In this document: piece after piece, positions 49,228 to 57,839 of the stretch
How the letters are laid out: each line of letters begins with the position of its first letter
Position numbering within the stretch: position 1 is the stretch's first letter
Assembly: GCA_030539285.1 (NCBI GenBank)
Contig: JAUNSH010000004.1
Coordinates: forward strand, 1-64,000
Direction of reading: 5' to 3'
Source of the DNA: Eubacteriales bacterium
Lineage (GTDB): Bacteria; Bacillota; Clostridia; Oscillospirales; Oscillospiraceae
DNA length: 64,000 bases
Position numbers and translations under genes: made by a program
Notes under the pieces: generated by a model
What the model was told of the DNA's origin: nothing
The model's database searches: none
The model's input: only the letters and a program-made list of their open reading frames with translations

Positions 49228-49257
49228 GGTAAGCACCTCCAAATAAACAACAAAAAA

Positions 49258-49277
49258 GCGGATGCCAGAGCACCCGC
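49258..49277 (-). terminator. infC leader attenuator hairpin
   Basis: Minus-strand stem GCGGGTGC / GCATCCGC with one G-U pair and a four-base loop, followed at once by TTTTTT and then the infC ribosome binding site. This fits the transcription-attenuation leader known for infC-rpmI-rplT in Firmicutes. Confidence 0.8.
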
Positions 49278-49374
49278 ACAATTCCCGCACAAGTCCCAGA
49301 GGAAAGGTGGAATATTGACCGTTTCGCGAACGCTTACGGTGAGGCGGATGTTCAGCCTTCTTTATTACCTGTGC

Positions 49375-49403
49375 ATTCTAGCATATGTTTTCCATATTGT
49401 CAA
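49375..49403 (-). promoter_or_regulatory. infC operon promoter
   Basis: Minus-strand TTGACA, 17 bases, TAGAAT. It leaves a leader of about 140 bases before infC, room for the L20-type control RNA. Confidence 0.85.
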
Positions 49404-49613
49404 GAACTATTTTTAAGCATTCGTAGGGCGGAGTCATGGCTCTTCTCTACGGTTTCAGAATATTACAGGAAATGAAGCAGGGACTAGCACTTCGGGGGAG
49501 TCACTGGAAACCAGCTCTCTTGCCACGAACATCATCCCTGCTTCCAACGTCACTATACAGCAACCAATCATAAAAGTCAACACAATAGCATCAGTATTAA
49601 CAATTCAGCAGCC

Positions 49614-49724
49614 CCGCAGGGGGCGATGCCCACATCGCCCTTTTGCAGATGTTTCGAATTCGCCGAAAGCCGCCAATAATCGTTTCCTTTTACTGCGGGC
49701 CGATGTGGGCATCGGACCCTACGG
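49614..49724. repeat. Intergenic repeat family A, copy 3
   Basis: A 111-bp element with CCGCAGGGGGCGATGCCC at one end and an inverted counterpart ending CCCTACGG. The interior shares GAATTCGCCG with copies 1 and 2. Confidence 0.85.
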
Positions 49725-49797
49725 TGAGAGGACTACGGAGTTATCCGCAGCCTGCGGCGGGAGCAAGCCCCCGCCCTACCCTTTTCTCTCTATTCTT

Positions 49798-49825
49798 CAC
49801 TCTCCACTCTCCACTCTCCACCCTC
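49798..49825. repeat. 7-bp tandem repeat near the aspartokinase gene
   Basis: Four head-to-tail units: CACTCTC three times and CACCCTC once, in a wider CT-rich stretch. Confidence 0.85.
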
Positions 49826-49865
49826 AACTCCACACTTGTGCCGGAATATCTTATGCCCAATTCGG

Positions 49866-50603
49866 TTAGAATGATTCCAGCTCCCCGACGATGGTGCCCG
49901 GTTCTCCCGTAAAGGCCGACAGAACTTCCAGCCGGATGCCATGCTCCCGCGCCAGCTCCACGCTGCGGTCGTGGAGCACCTGTGCCCCGTTTTCCACCAG
50001 CGCCATCATGGTGCCGTAGCGGATCTGCCGGAACCGGCGGGCATCGGGGAACAGTCTGGGATCCCGGTCGTAGACCCCGTCCACATCCGTAAATATCTGA
50101 CAGATATCCGCTTTGAGCCACGCCGCCAGGGCCACCGCCGTGGTGTCCGAGCCGCCCCGGCCCAGGGTGGTGATGTCCCCCTCCGGGTCAACGCCCTGAA
50201 AGCCCGCCACAACGACGATTTTCCCCAGCCCCAGCTCCCGGCGGATGCGGGTGGTGTCCACCTGTAAGATCCGGGCGCTGCCGTGGTTGCCGTCGGTATG
50301 GATCCCCGCCTGCCAGCCCGTCAGGCTCACAGCGGGGCACCCCAGGGCGCCGATGGCCATGGCCATCAGCCCCGCCGACATCTGCTCCCCCGCCGCAAGG
50401 TAGGCGTCCATTTCCCGGATGGCCCGGCGCTTGTTGATCTGGGCGGCCTTTTCGATCATCTCGTCGGTGGCATCCCCCTGGGCGGAGACCACCACCACCA
50501 CCCCATGCCCCTGCCGGGCCAGCTCTGCCGACCGCCGGGCGGCGATGCGAATGCGATCCGCGTCCGCAAGGGACGTTCCTCCGTATTTCTGCACGTAAAG
50601 CAT
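49866..50603 (-). CDS. Aspartokinase catalytic domain without ACT domains
   Basis: Phosphorylates aspartate, the first step toward lysine, threonine and methionine. The 245-residue protein is only the amino-acid-kinase domain: MLYVQKYGGTSLADADR, VVVVSAQGDATDEMIEKA and FTDVDGVYDRDPR. Normal aspartokinases (about 400-450 residues) continue with two ACT domains that give feedback inhibition; here the frame ends soon after the kinase fold (EPGTIVGELESF). The ATG at 50603 has GGGAGGG six bases upstream. It lies downstream of a PheB-type ACT protein gene. Confidence 0.88.
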   Translation of the reverse strand: MLYVQKYGGTSLADADRIRIAARRSAELARQGHGVVVVVSAQGDATDEMIEKAAQINKRRAIREMDAYLAAGEQMSAGLMAMAIGALGCPAVSLTGWQAGIHTDGNHGSARILQVDTTRIRRELGLGKIVVVAGFQGVDPEGDITTLGRGGSDTTAVALAAWLKADICQIFTDVDGVYDRDPRLFPDARRFRQIRYGTMMALVENGAQVLHDRSVELAREHGIRLEVLSAFTGEPGTIVGELESF

Positions 50604-50671
50604 TGCCATCCCTCCCGGCACATTCTATGTCAGTTGGGAGCGGAACGTGCCGAAGACGGGACGCAAAAAGC

Positions 50672-50696
50672 GGGAGGGTCAACGACCCTCCCCTAC
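50672..50696. repeat. Intergenic repeat family D, minimal copy
   Basis: GGGAGGGTCAACGACCCTCC followed by CCTAC, the same palindrome as the ends of family D, between the aspartokinase and PheB-type genes. Confidence 0.65.
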
Positions 50697-50706
50697 AGAT
50701 TCTTCC

Positions 50707-51147
50707 TCAGCCTGCCAAAACCTCGGCCTTCACCACGCCCCGGGTGGCGGAGAGCTTCTGCAAAAGCTCCTCCAGGGACACCGTCAGGTCCATGGTCTCC
50801 GCGGAAATGGTGACCACCGCGGTGCCGTTGGTTGGCACGATGGAGTTGATGGTGATGATATTGGCCCCCGCCGCCGCGAAGACCCCCAGGATCTGGGACA
50901 GCAGTCCCGGTTCGTCATGGAGCAGCAGCTGGTAGGTAATGATCCGCCCGGTCATCATATTCTGAAAGGGCAGAACGGCATCACGATATTTATAGAAGGC
51001 ACTGCGGCTGATGTCGGTCATGCGGGTCGCCTCGTTGACGGTCGCCGCCTCGCCCGTAGAAAGCAGACGCTTCGCCTCCGCCACCTTCAGAAATACCTCC
51101 GGCAGCGCGGATGCTTCCACTATATAATATTTGGGTTTGGTTGACAT
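50707..51147 (-). CDS. pheB: ACT domain-containing protein (PheB / UPF0735 type)
   Basis: A 146-residue protein. The N-terminal half has a short helix-turn-helix-like part (VNEATRMTDISRSAFYKYRD) and the C-terminal half an ACT domain (ITYQLLLHDEPGLLSQILGVFAAAGANIITI). This matches the PheB family, often linked to aromatic amino acid or homoserine genes. An ACT domain binds amino acids, so it may sense an end product. It is upstream of the ACT-less aspartokinase on the same strand. A promoter TTGCAT, 16 bases, TACAAT is at 51211-51238. Confidence 0.9.
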   Translation of the reverse strand: MSTKPKYYIVEASALPEVFLKVAEAKRLLSTGEAATVNEATRMTDISRSAFYKYRDAVLPFQNMMTGRIITYQLLLHDEPGLLSQILGVFAAAGANIITINSIVPTNGTAVVTISAETMDLTVSLEELLQKLSATRGVVKAEVLAG

Positions 51148-51210
51148 GTCCTACCTCCTGAAATTTTTGCTCTTGTGCGCAGCAGAACAACATATGTTCT
51201 CCAATAATGT

Positions 51211-51238
51211 ATTGTAACATACTTTTTGGAAAATGCAA
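51211..51238 (-). promoter_or_regulatory. Promoter of the PheB-type gene
   Basis: Minus-strand TTGCAT, 16 bases, TACAAT, about 65 bases upstream of the start codon. Confidence 0.65.
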
Positions 51239-51272
51239 CCCCAATCTTCATGACCCGAAAGGAGTGAAAAGC

Positions 51273-52322
51273 ATGGGTTTCCCCCGAAAAACCGTATTTT
51301 CCGTGCTGGCGGTATTCGCCGCCCTCTGGGTCGCCCTGAAATATCTGCTGCCGCTGCTGTCCCCCTTTCTGCTGGGTGCCGGACTGGCTCTGGCGGCGGA
51401 GCCCATGGTGCGGTTTCTGAGCCGCAGGGCCCATATGCCCCGGGCGGTGAGCACCGCTGTAGGTGTCAGCATGGCCTTCTGCTTCCTCGCCATGGGGCTT
51501 CTCATGCTGTGCGCCTTTGCTCTGCGGCAGCTCAAAAATCTTGCAGGGATCCTGCCGGATCTGGAGACTGCCGCCCAGGCAGGGCTGTCGCTGGTGCAGA
51601 CCCGGCTGCTGGAACTGGCTTCCCACGCACCTCGGGGCATTCGTCCGCTGCTGGAAGACAATGTAATAACGCTGCTTGCCGACAGCGGCAGTCTGCTGGG
51701 CAAGCTCACCGCCTGGCTGCTGGGGCTGGCGGGCAGCATCCTCACCCACGTACCGGACAGTGCCCTGGGCCTGGGAACCGCCATTTTGTCCGCCTTCCTC
51801 ATTTCCGCCAAGCTGCCCCGGATCAAAAAATGGCTTCTTCGGCGGATCCCAAAAGAGCAGCTGCGCGCCGCACAGGAAACCGCCCGGCGGATGCGCCGGG
51901 TGCTGGGGCGCTGGCTGCTGGCCCAGTGCAAGCTCATGAGCGTGACCTTCATCATTCTGGCCGCGGGGCTGACCCTGCTGCGGATCCCCAGGGGCCTCAT
52001 GTGGGCGCTGCTCATTGCGCTGGTGGACGCCCTGCCCATCCTCGGCACCGGCACCGTGATGGTGCCATGGAGCGTAGTGTGCTTTCTGCAGGGGGACACG
52101 CCCCGGGCTCTCGGGCTTCTCGGCATCTACATCACCGCCGCTTTGACCCGCTCCATGCTGGAACCGAAGCTGCTGGGCAAGCATCTGGGCCTTGACCCGC
52201 TGGTGACGCTGATCGCCCTGTATGTCGGCTACCGGCTCTGGGGCGTGGGCGGTATGATCCTTGCCCCGCTGCTCACCGTGGCAGTCCTCCAGCTGCGGCA
52301 GGACATTCCCGGAGCGTCTTAA
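51273..52322 (+). CDS. ytvI: AI-2E/YtvI-type membrane protein
   Basis: A 349-residue multi-pass membrane protein of the AI-2E transporter superfamily. About seven to eight helices are visible, with the conserved C-terminal segment LVDALPILGTGTVMVPW and GVGGMILAPLL. In spore formers the YtvI branch is named sporulation integral membrane protein; length and context fit, but the YtvI assignment is by similarity only. AAAGGAG precedes the ATG at 51273; an upstream in-frame start at 51207 lacks a site and lies across the pheB promoter. Confidence 0.82.
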   Translation: MGFPRKTVFSVLAVFAALWVALKYLLPLLSPFLLGAGLALAAEPMVRFLSRRAHMPRAVSTAVGVSMAFCFLAMGLLMLCAFALRQLKNLAGILPDLETAAQAGLSLVQTRLLELASHAPRGIRPLLEDNVITLLADSGSLLGKLTAWLLGLAGSILTHVPDSALGLGTAILSAFLISAKLPRIKKWLLRRIPKEQLRAAQETARRMRRVLGRWLLAQCKLMSVTFIILAAGLTLLRIPRGLMWALLIALVDALPILGTGTVMVPWSVVCFLQGDTPRALGLLGIYITAALTRSMLEPKLLGKHLGLDPLVTLIALYVGYRLWGVGGMILAPLLTVAVLQLRQDIPGAS

Positions 52323-52340
52323 ATAAATTCCATCTTCCTA

Positions 52341-52369
52341 TTGTGCATCCAACAGTTTTTTGCTATAAT
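52341..52369 (+). promoter_or_regulatory. recJ promoter
   Basis: TTGTGC, 17 bases, TATAAT, about 25 bases before the recJ start codon. Confidence 0.65.
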
Positions 52370-52393
52370 ATAAGGAAAAATGATTGCTACTGG

Positions 52394-54451
52394 ATGTGTG
52401 CTAAGGTGAAATACGGAATTTGGAATGTGAAGCAGCCGGACATGGGGGCTGTGAACGCACTGGTGGGGGCGGGCTACGCGCCGCTGTCCGCCATGGTGCT
52501 GGCCTGCCGGGGAATACAGAACGGCGCACAGGCAAAAAAATATCTGGACTGTGGTGCCCCGCTTCTCGACCCGTTTCTCATGACGGATATGGCCCTTGCT
52601 GCCGGACGGGTGGCGCTGGCCATCGAAAAAAAGGAAAAAATCGCTGTTTTCGGCGACTATGACGTGGACGGCATCACCGCCACCTGTCTTCTGACGGATT
52701 TTCTGCGCCGCCACGGGGCAGACTGCGTCAGCTACATCCCCGGACGGCTGGAGGAGGGCTACGGCCTGAACGCCATCGCCCTGCGGCAGCTGAGTGAGGA
52801 AGGGGTCAAACTCATCGTCACCGTGGACTGCGGCATCACTGCCGTGGAGGAAGCCAAGCTGTGCCGGGAATTGGGTATGGATCTGGTCATCACCGACCAC
52901 CATGAGTGCAAGGATACCATGCCCCAGGCGGTGGCCGTGGTGGATCCCCACCGGCCCGACGGCGGCTATCCTCACAAAAATCTCTCCGGCGTGGGCATCG
53001 CCTTCAAGCTGGCCGCCGCCCTCTGCGGCGATCAGGACGAGGTGCTTTCCGAATACGCCGACATGGTGTGCCTTGGCACTGTTGCCGATGTCATGCCCTT
53101 GCAGGGGGAAAACCGGGTCTTTGCCGCCCGGGGTCTGGAATCTCTGTCCCACACCAAACGCCCCGGCATCGCCGCTCTGATGGAAGAGTGCGGCTGTGAC
53201 CCGAAAACTGTCAATTCCTCCTCCATCGGCTTCATGCTGGCCCCTCGCATCAACGCGGCAGGACGGATGGGCCAGATCGATCTGGCGCTGGAACTGTTCC
53301 TCACCGACGACCCCCAGCGTGCATCCGAGGTCGCCAAGGCCCTGTGCAATCTGAACCGGCAGCGGCAGGCGGTGGAATCGGAAATCTACCAGCAGGCCGT
53401 GTCCATGCTCCCCGGCGGCAAGCCCCCGGAAGCCATCGTGCTGGCGGATGAAAGCTGGCATCAGGGCGTGGTAGGCATCGTGGCCAGCCGCATCGCCGAG
53501 GAATACGCCTGCCCCGCCTTCCTCATCTGTCTGGACGGCGACCACGGCAAGGCCAGCTCCCGAAGCCACGGGGGCTTCAACCTGTTCGCCTCCCTCACCG
53601 CCCTGTCCCCACTGCTCGAAAGCTACGGTGGACACGAGCTGGCGGCGGGCTTTACCATCAACCGGGAAAACATTCCCGAATTCCGCAGGCAGGTCTGCGC
53701 CCTGGCCGCGAATTTCTACCAGGACGACGTGCCCCGCACCTACCTGGACATCGACTGTGCCATCAGCCCGGAGCTGCTGACCATTTCGGGTATTGATTCC
53801 CTTCGTGTGCTGGAGCCCTGCGGCAACGGCTGCCCCAAGCCGGTGCTGGCCATGAACAATCTGACCATCGAGCGCATCAGCATGGTGGGCGGCGGGCGGC
53901 ATATGCGCCTGCGGCTGCGCAGCGGACGGCAGGCCTTCAACGCCATCTATTTCTCCGCCACCCCCCAGACCGCCTCCATCGCGGCAGGGGATGTGGTGGA
54001 TGTGGCATTTAATCCCCAAGTCAACGAATACCGGGGCGAACGCTCCGTGCAGATGAACGTGCTGGACATCCGGCCCAGCTGCCGCGCAATGTGCTCCCCC
54101 GAGACCTCCCTCTACCACGCCCTTCAGGAAGGGCAGCGCCTGCCCAGGGAGACCGCCGCCCTGCTTCCCGACCGGGCCATGCTGGCCATGGTGTGGCGGT
54201 ATCTGGCCTCCTGCGGCACGGATATTCAGGAATCGCCCCTGTGCCTGTGCCGCAAGATCGTCCGCTGGACGGGCAAGCCCATGAGCCTGGGACAGCTGAG
54301 CATCTGTCTGGACATCTTCCGGGATGTGGGACTGCTGGAAATCACCCGGCTCCACAAATACATCTCCATCCGGCTGACCCCCGGAAGCGAAAAGGCTGAC
54401 CTGACCACCAGCCAAACCATGCAGCGCCTGCTGCGCGCGAAAGAGAGCTGA
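52394..54451 (+). CDS. recJ: Single-stranded-DNA-specific exonuclease RecJ
   Basis: Degrades single-stranded DNA 5' to 3' in recombination and repair. The 685-residue protein has the DHH phosphoesterase motifs FGDYDVDGITAT, ITDHHECKD and the DHHA1 motif GGHELAAGFTI. A C-terminal OB-like part and an extra 100 residues follow, as in Clostridia. The exact start is uncertain: ATG at 52394 is used, but GTG at 52406 (MKYGIWNVKQPD) is possible; neither has a strong ribosome binding site. The stop lies seven bases before rel. Confidence 0.95.
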   Translation: MCAKVKYGIWNVKQPDMGAVNALVGAGYAPLSAMVLACRGIQNGAQAKKYLDCGAPLLDPFLMTDMALAAGRVALAIEKKEKIAVFGDYDVDGITATCLLTDFLRRHGADCVSYIPGRLEEGYGLNAIALRQLSEEGVKLIVTVDCGITAVEEAKLCRELGMDLVITDHHECKDTMPQAVAVVDPHRPDGGYPHKNLSGVGIAFKLAAALCGDQDEVLSEYADMVCLGTVADVMPLQGENRVFAARGLESLSHTKRPGIAALMEECGCDPKTVNSSSIGFMLAPRINAAGRMGQIDLALELFLTDDPQRASEVAKALCNLNRQRQAVESEIYQQAVSMLPGGKPPEAIVLADESWHQGVVGIVASRIAEEYACPAFLICLDGDHGKASSRSHGGFNLFASLTALSPLLESYGGHELAAGFTINRENIPEFRRQVCALAANFYQDDVPRTYLDIDCAISPELLTISGIDSLRVLEPCGNGCPKPVLAMNNLTIERISMVGGGRHMRLRLRSGRQAFNAIYFSATPQTASIAAGDVVDVAFNPQVNEYRGERSVQMNVLDIRPSCRAMCSPETSLYHALQEGQRLPRETAALLPDRAMLAMVWRYLASCGTDIQESPLCLCRKIVRWTGKPMSLGQLSICLDIFRDVGLLEITRLHKYISIRLTPGSEKADLTTSQTMQRLLRAKES

Positions 54452-54458
54452 AAAGAAA

Positions 54459-56651
54459 ATGGAAACCTTTGAAGAACACTATGCCGCCATGCACGCCGCC
54501 ATCGTCAAGCATATGCCCGGGGCGGATATGGCGCTCATCGACAAGGCGGTGGACTACGCCAACGTCAAGCACAAGATGCAAAAGCGCAAGGACGGCTCCC
54601 CCTACATCATCCACCCGCTGGCCGTTGCTCAGGTCGTGGCGGAGATGGGGCTTGATCAGGATGCCGTGCTGGGCGCTCTGCTCCACGACTGCATTGAGGA
54701 CACCGACGCTTCCCACGAGGAGATCGAAAAAATCTTCGGCACCACGGTCGCCGAGCTGGTGGAGGGCGTCACCAAGCTGACCCGGGCCAATTTCTCCACC
54801 TCCGAGCAGGAGCAGATGGAGAATCTGCGTAAAATGTTCATGGCCATGTCCAAGGACATGCGTGTGGTGCTCATCAAGATCGCCGACCGGCTCCACAATA
54901 TGCGCACCATGCAGTACCAGACCCCGGAAAAGCAGATCAAAAAGTGCAAGGAGACCATGGACATCTACGCGCCCCTGGCCCACCGTCTTGGTATGCAGCG
55001 GATCAAGTGGGAGCTGGAAGATATCGCCCTGAGGTATCTGGCCCCCAGCTCTTACGACGAGATCATGAATTACCTCACCGCCCACAAGGAGCAGGACGAG
55101 GTGTTCATGCGCACCATTCAGGAGAAGATCACCCAGCGGCTGCAGAGCGTCGGCATCCACAACAAGACCTACGGCCGCATCAAGCACGTCTACTCCATCT
55201 ACCGCAAGATGCAGTCCCAGGGCAAATCCATGGACGAGCTGTACGATATCTACGCCTTCCGGGTCATCGTGGACTCCATTCCCGACTGCTATAACGTTTT
55301 GGGCCACGTCCACGACCTGTTCAATCTGGTGCCCGGACGGTTCAAGGACTACATCTCCACCCCCAAACCCAATATGTACCAGTCCCTGCACACCACCGTC
55401 ATCGGCTCTCAGGGTATCCCCTTCGAGGTGCAGATCCGCACCTGGGAGATGCACGAGACTGCCGAATACGGCATCGCAGCCCACTGGAAATACAAGCAGG
55501 GCACCGGCGGCGGTTCGGAAAAGGACTTTGAGTGGGTCCGCAGGCTTTTGGAGACCCAGCAGGATTCCGATGCCGAGGAATTCGTGCAGGACATGAAGAT
55601 CGATATGTTCGACGACGAGGTCTTTGTCTACACCCCCAAGGGCCGCATCGTCTCCCTGCCCGCCGGCTCCACCCCCATCGACTTTGCCTATGCCATCCAC
55701 TCCGGCGTGGGCAACGCCATGATCGGCGCCAAGGTCAACAACCGCATCGCCAACATCGACACCAAGCTGCGCAACGGCGATATTGTGGAGGTACTGACCT
55801 CCAAATCCGCCAAGGGCCCCAGCCGGGACTGGCTGACCATCTGCAAATCCAATCAGGCCCGCACCAAGATCAAGCAGTGGTTCAAGAGGGAAAAGCGGGA
55901 AGAGAATATCCTCCACGGCCGGGCCTCCTTCGAGGCGGAAATGAAGCGGGTGGGCCTGCCCCTGACCGCTCTTGCAGACCCGGAGCTGGAACCCCATCTG
56001 CTGAAAAAGCTGTCCTTTGACAGCTGGGACGATATGTACGCCGCCATCGGCTACGGCGGCCTCACCGCCACCAAGGCCGTGGGCCGCATCCGGGACGATA
56101 TCAACAAGGCTATCAAGGCCCAGGCGGCGGAAAAGCTGCCCGTCAGCCCCCTGCGGGTGCGTCCCGATTCCGACGCCGACCTTCTCAACCGCCACGCGGT
56201 CAACGGCGTCATTGTAGAGGACATCGAGTCCTGCATGATCAAATTTGCCAAATGCTGCACCCCCGTGCCCGGTGACGCCATCGTGGGCTTCATCACCAAG
56301 GGCTTCGGCGTCAGCATCCACCGGGCCGACTGCCCCAACGCCGCCTGCCGGGACGATCCCCGCCAGGCCGCCCGCTGGGTCCGTGTGCGCTGGGCCACCC
56401 AGGAGGAGCAGCCCTTTGAGACCACGCTGGAACTGGACTGCATCACAAGAGACGGTCTGGTGCTGGACGTAGCCACGGTGATGAGCACCGCCCGGGTCCG
56501 GGTGAAGGAGCTGAACGCCAAGGATCTTCCCGGCGGCCGCAGCAACATTATCATCCGCTTCGAGGTCAAAAATGTGGCGGAGCTGGACTCCATCCGTAAA
56601 AAGCTGCTGAACATCCGGGATGTCACCAATTCCCGCAGAGGACAGAACTAA
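54459..56651 (+). CDS. rel: Bifunctional (p)ppGpp synthetase/hydrolase (Rel)
   Basis: Makes and degrades the alarmone (p)ppGpp in the stringent response. The 730-residue protein has the HD hydrolase domain (LLHDCIEDTDA, KIADRLHNMRT, about 45-190), the synthetase domain (about 230-350; GRFKDYISTPKPNMYQSLHT), a TGS domain (DEVFVYTPKGRIVSLPAGST) and a C-terminal ACT domain. Both active sites look intact. It follows recJ directly, a common Firmicute arrangement. Confidence 0.97.
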   Translation: METFEEHYAAMHAAIVKHMPGADMALIDKAVDYANVKHKMQKRKDGSPYIIHPLAVAQVVAEMGLDQDAVLGALLHDCIEDTDASHEEIEKIFGTTVAELVEGVTKLTRANFSTSEQEQMENLRKMFMAMSKDMRVVLIKIADRLHNMRTMQYQTPEKQIKKCKETMDIYAPLAHRLGMQRIKWELEDIALRYLAPSSYDEIMNYLTAHKEQDEVFMRTIQEKITQRLQSVGIHNKTYGRIKHVYSIYRKMQSQGKSMDELYDIYAFRVIVDSIPDCYNVLGHVHDLFNLVPGRFKDYISTPKPNMYQSLHTTVIGSQGIPFEVQIRTWEMHETAEYGIAAHWKYKQGTGGGSEKDFEWVRRLLETQQDSDAEEFVQDMKIDMFDDEVFVYTPKGRIVSLPAGSTPIDFAYAIHSGVGNAMIGAKVNNRIANIDTKLRNGDIVEVLTSKSAKGPSRDWLTICKSNQARTKIKQWFKREKREENILHGRASFEAEMKRVGLPLTALADPELEPHLLKKLSFDSWDDMYAAIGYGGLTATKAVGRIRDDINKAIKAQAAEKLPVSPLRVRPDSDADLLNRHAVNGVIVEDIESCMIKFAKCCTPVPGDAIVGFITKGFGVSIHRADCPNAACRDDPRQAARWVRVRWATQEEQPFETTLELDCITRDGLVLDVATVMSTARVRVKELNAKDLPGGRSNIIIRFEVKNVAELDSIRKKLLNIRDVTNSRRGQN

Positions 56652-56691
56652 AAAGGCTCTCCTTGTCGGGGAGCCTTGAAAGGAGCATATC

Positions 56692-57156
56692 ATGCGTGCT
56701 GTACTGACAAGAGTCAAATCCGCCTCCGTCACCATTGACGGAGAGGTGGTTGGAAAAATCGGCCAGGGCTTTCTGATCCTGCTGGGGGTCGGCCCCAACG
56801 ACACCGAAAAAGAATGCCGCTATTTGGCAGAAAAAGCCCTGGGACTGCGGATCTTTGAGGACGAAAACGGAAAAATGAATCTGGGTCTGGATGCTGTCAA
56901 AGGCGAGGTGCTGGTAGTCAGCCAGTTCACCCTCTACGGCAACTGCCGCAAGGGCCGCCGCCCCAGCTTCACCGACGCGGCAAACCCGGAACTGGGCAAC
57001 GCCCTGTACGAAAAATTTCTGTCGGACTGTACCGATCTGGGATATCCCCCACAGCATGGCCGGTTCGGTGCGGACATGAAGGTGGAATCCATCAACGATG
57101 GTCCCGTGACCCTGATCCTGGACACCGACCAACTGATGGACACACCCAGACGCTGA
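56692..57156 (+). CDS. dtd: D-aminoacyl-tRNA deacylase
   Basis: Removes D-amino acids mischarged on tRNA. The 154-residue protein opens MRAVLTRVKSASVTIDGEVV and has the active-site motif SQFTLYGNCRKGRRPSF and the GP motif SINDGPVTLILDTD. AAAGGAG precedes the ATG. A 10-bp hairpin (56653-56677) separates it from rel without a T-tract. Confidence 0.97.
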   Translation: MRAVLTRVKSASVTIDGEVVGKIGQGFLILLGVGPNDTEKECRYLAEKALGLRIFEDENGKMNLGLDAVKGEVLVVSQFTLYGNCRKGRRPSFTDAANPELGNALYEKFLSDCTDLGYPPQHGRFGADMKVESINDGPVTLILDTDQLMDTPRR

Positions 57157-57173
57157 ATGCAAATGAGGTAATT

Positions 57174-57764
57174 ATGTTAAAAGTCCATGTTCTTACCCTT
57201 GGGGCCTATCAGGTCAACTGCTACATCATCCACGACGAAAAAAGCACATCCTGTTGTGTCATCGACCCCGGCTATGAGGCTGACACCATCCTGGGCAAGC
57301 TCAGCGAGCTGGGCCTTACCCTGGAAGCCATTTTGCTGACCCACGGGCACTTTGACCACGTGGGGGCCGTCCGGGATATTGCGGCGGACACCGGCTGTCA
57401 GGTGTACCTCTGCGCCGACGACCTGTCCCTGCCCACCAATCTCACCGCCGGGAAGCTCTATTATACCCAGACCTACGCCGAGGGCAGCCAGCTGAACCTG
57501 GCGGGGCTGGATATTTCCGTTCTGCAAACCCCGGGCCACACCCCCGGTTCCGTATGTCTGCTGATCGGCGACACTCTGTTCTCCGGCGACACCCTGTTCG
57601 CGGGCAGCTGCGGGCGCACCGATCTGCCCGGCGGCAGCTGGGCGCAGATGCAGGACTCTCTGAAACGGCTGTCCCAAATCGAAGCCAACCTGTGGGTGCT
57701 CCCCGGTCACGGGGAATCCACCATGCTGGCCAGCGAGAAGAAATATAATCCCTATCTGCGCTGA
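57174..57764 (+). CDS. MBL-fold metallohydrolase (glyoxalase II-like)
   Basis: A 196-residue metallo-beta-lactamase-fold hydrolase. LTHGHFDHVGAV carries the HxHxDH metal motif, and TPGHTPGSV and LPGHGEST further ligands. Close relatives such as YqgX act as hydroxyacylglutathione-hydrolase-like enzymes; the substrate is not clear. It follows dtd by 17 bases and TGAGG precedes the ATG. Confidence 0.93.
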   Translation: MLKVHVLTLGAYQVNCYIIHDEKSTSCCVIDPGYEADTILGKLSELGLTLEAILLTHGHFDHVGAVRDIAADTGCQVYLCADDLSLPTNLTAGKLYYTQTYAEGSQLNLAGLDISVLQTPGHTPGSVCLLIGDTLFSGDTLFAGSCGRTDLPGGSWAQMQDSLKRLSQIEANLWVLPGHGESTMLASEKKYNPYLR

Positions 57765-57839
57765 CTCCCGCATTTCACCGTGGGGGGTGTCGGCGACGCT
57801 GCCCCCTGCGGATTTATTGACGTTCTGCGAGGAATCCCT

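Larger units (their letters stand above)
49404..49865. other. Long gene-free intergenic region rich in repeats
   Basis: This gap holds a decayed family B end (49419-49452), a possible structured RNA closed by GAAGCAGGGA / TCCCTGCTTC (49474-49544), family A copy 3 (49614-49724), a CGGCGGGAGCAAGCCCCCGCC-type palindrome near 49755-49776 and four tandem 7-bp units of CACTCTC type (49798-49825). I see no gene. Confidence 0.7.

Noticed and set aside
49741..50121. Minus-strand ORF running from the tandem repeat into the aspartokinase gene
   Set aside because: Its C-terminal part merely translates the CACTCTC repeat, and the rest is out of frame with the real kinase.
56653..56677. Terminator between rel and dtd
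   Set aside because: The hairpin has no T-tract and runs straight into the dtd ribosome binding site; more likely a processing or stability element.
54342..56804. Minus-strand open frame of 820 codons opposite rel
   Set aside because: Antisense shadow of an intact bifunctional Rel enzyme; no domain and no start signal.
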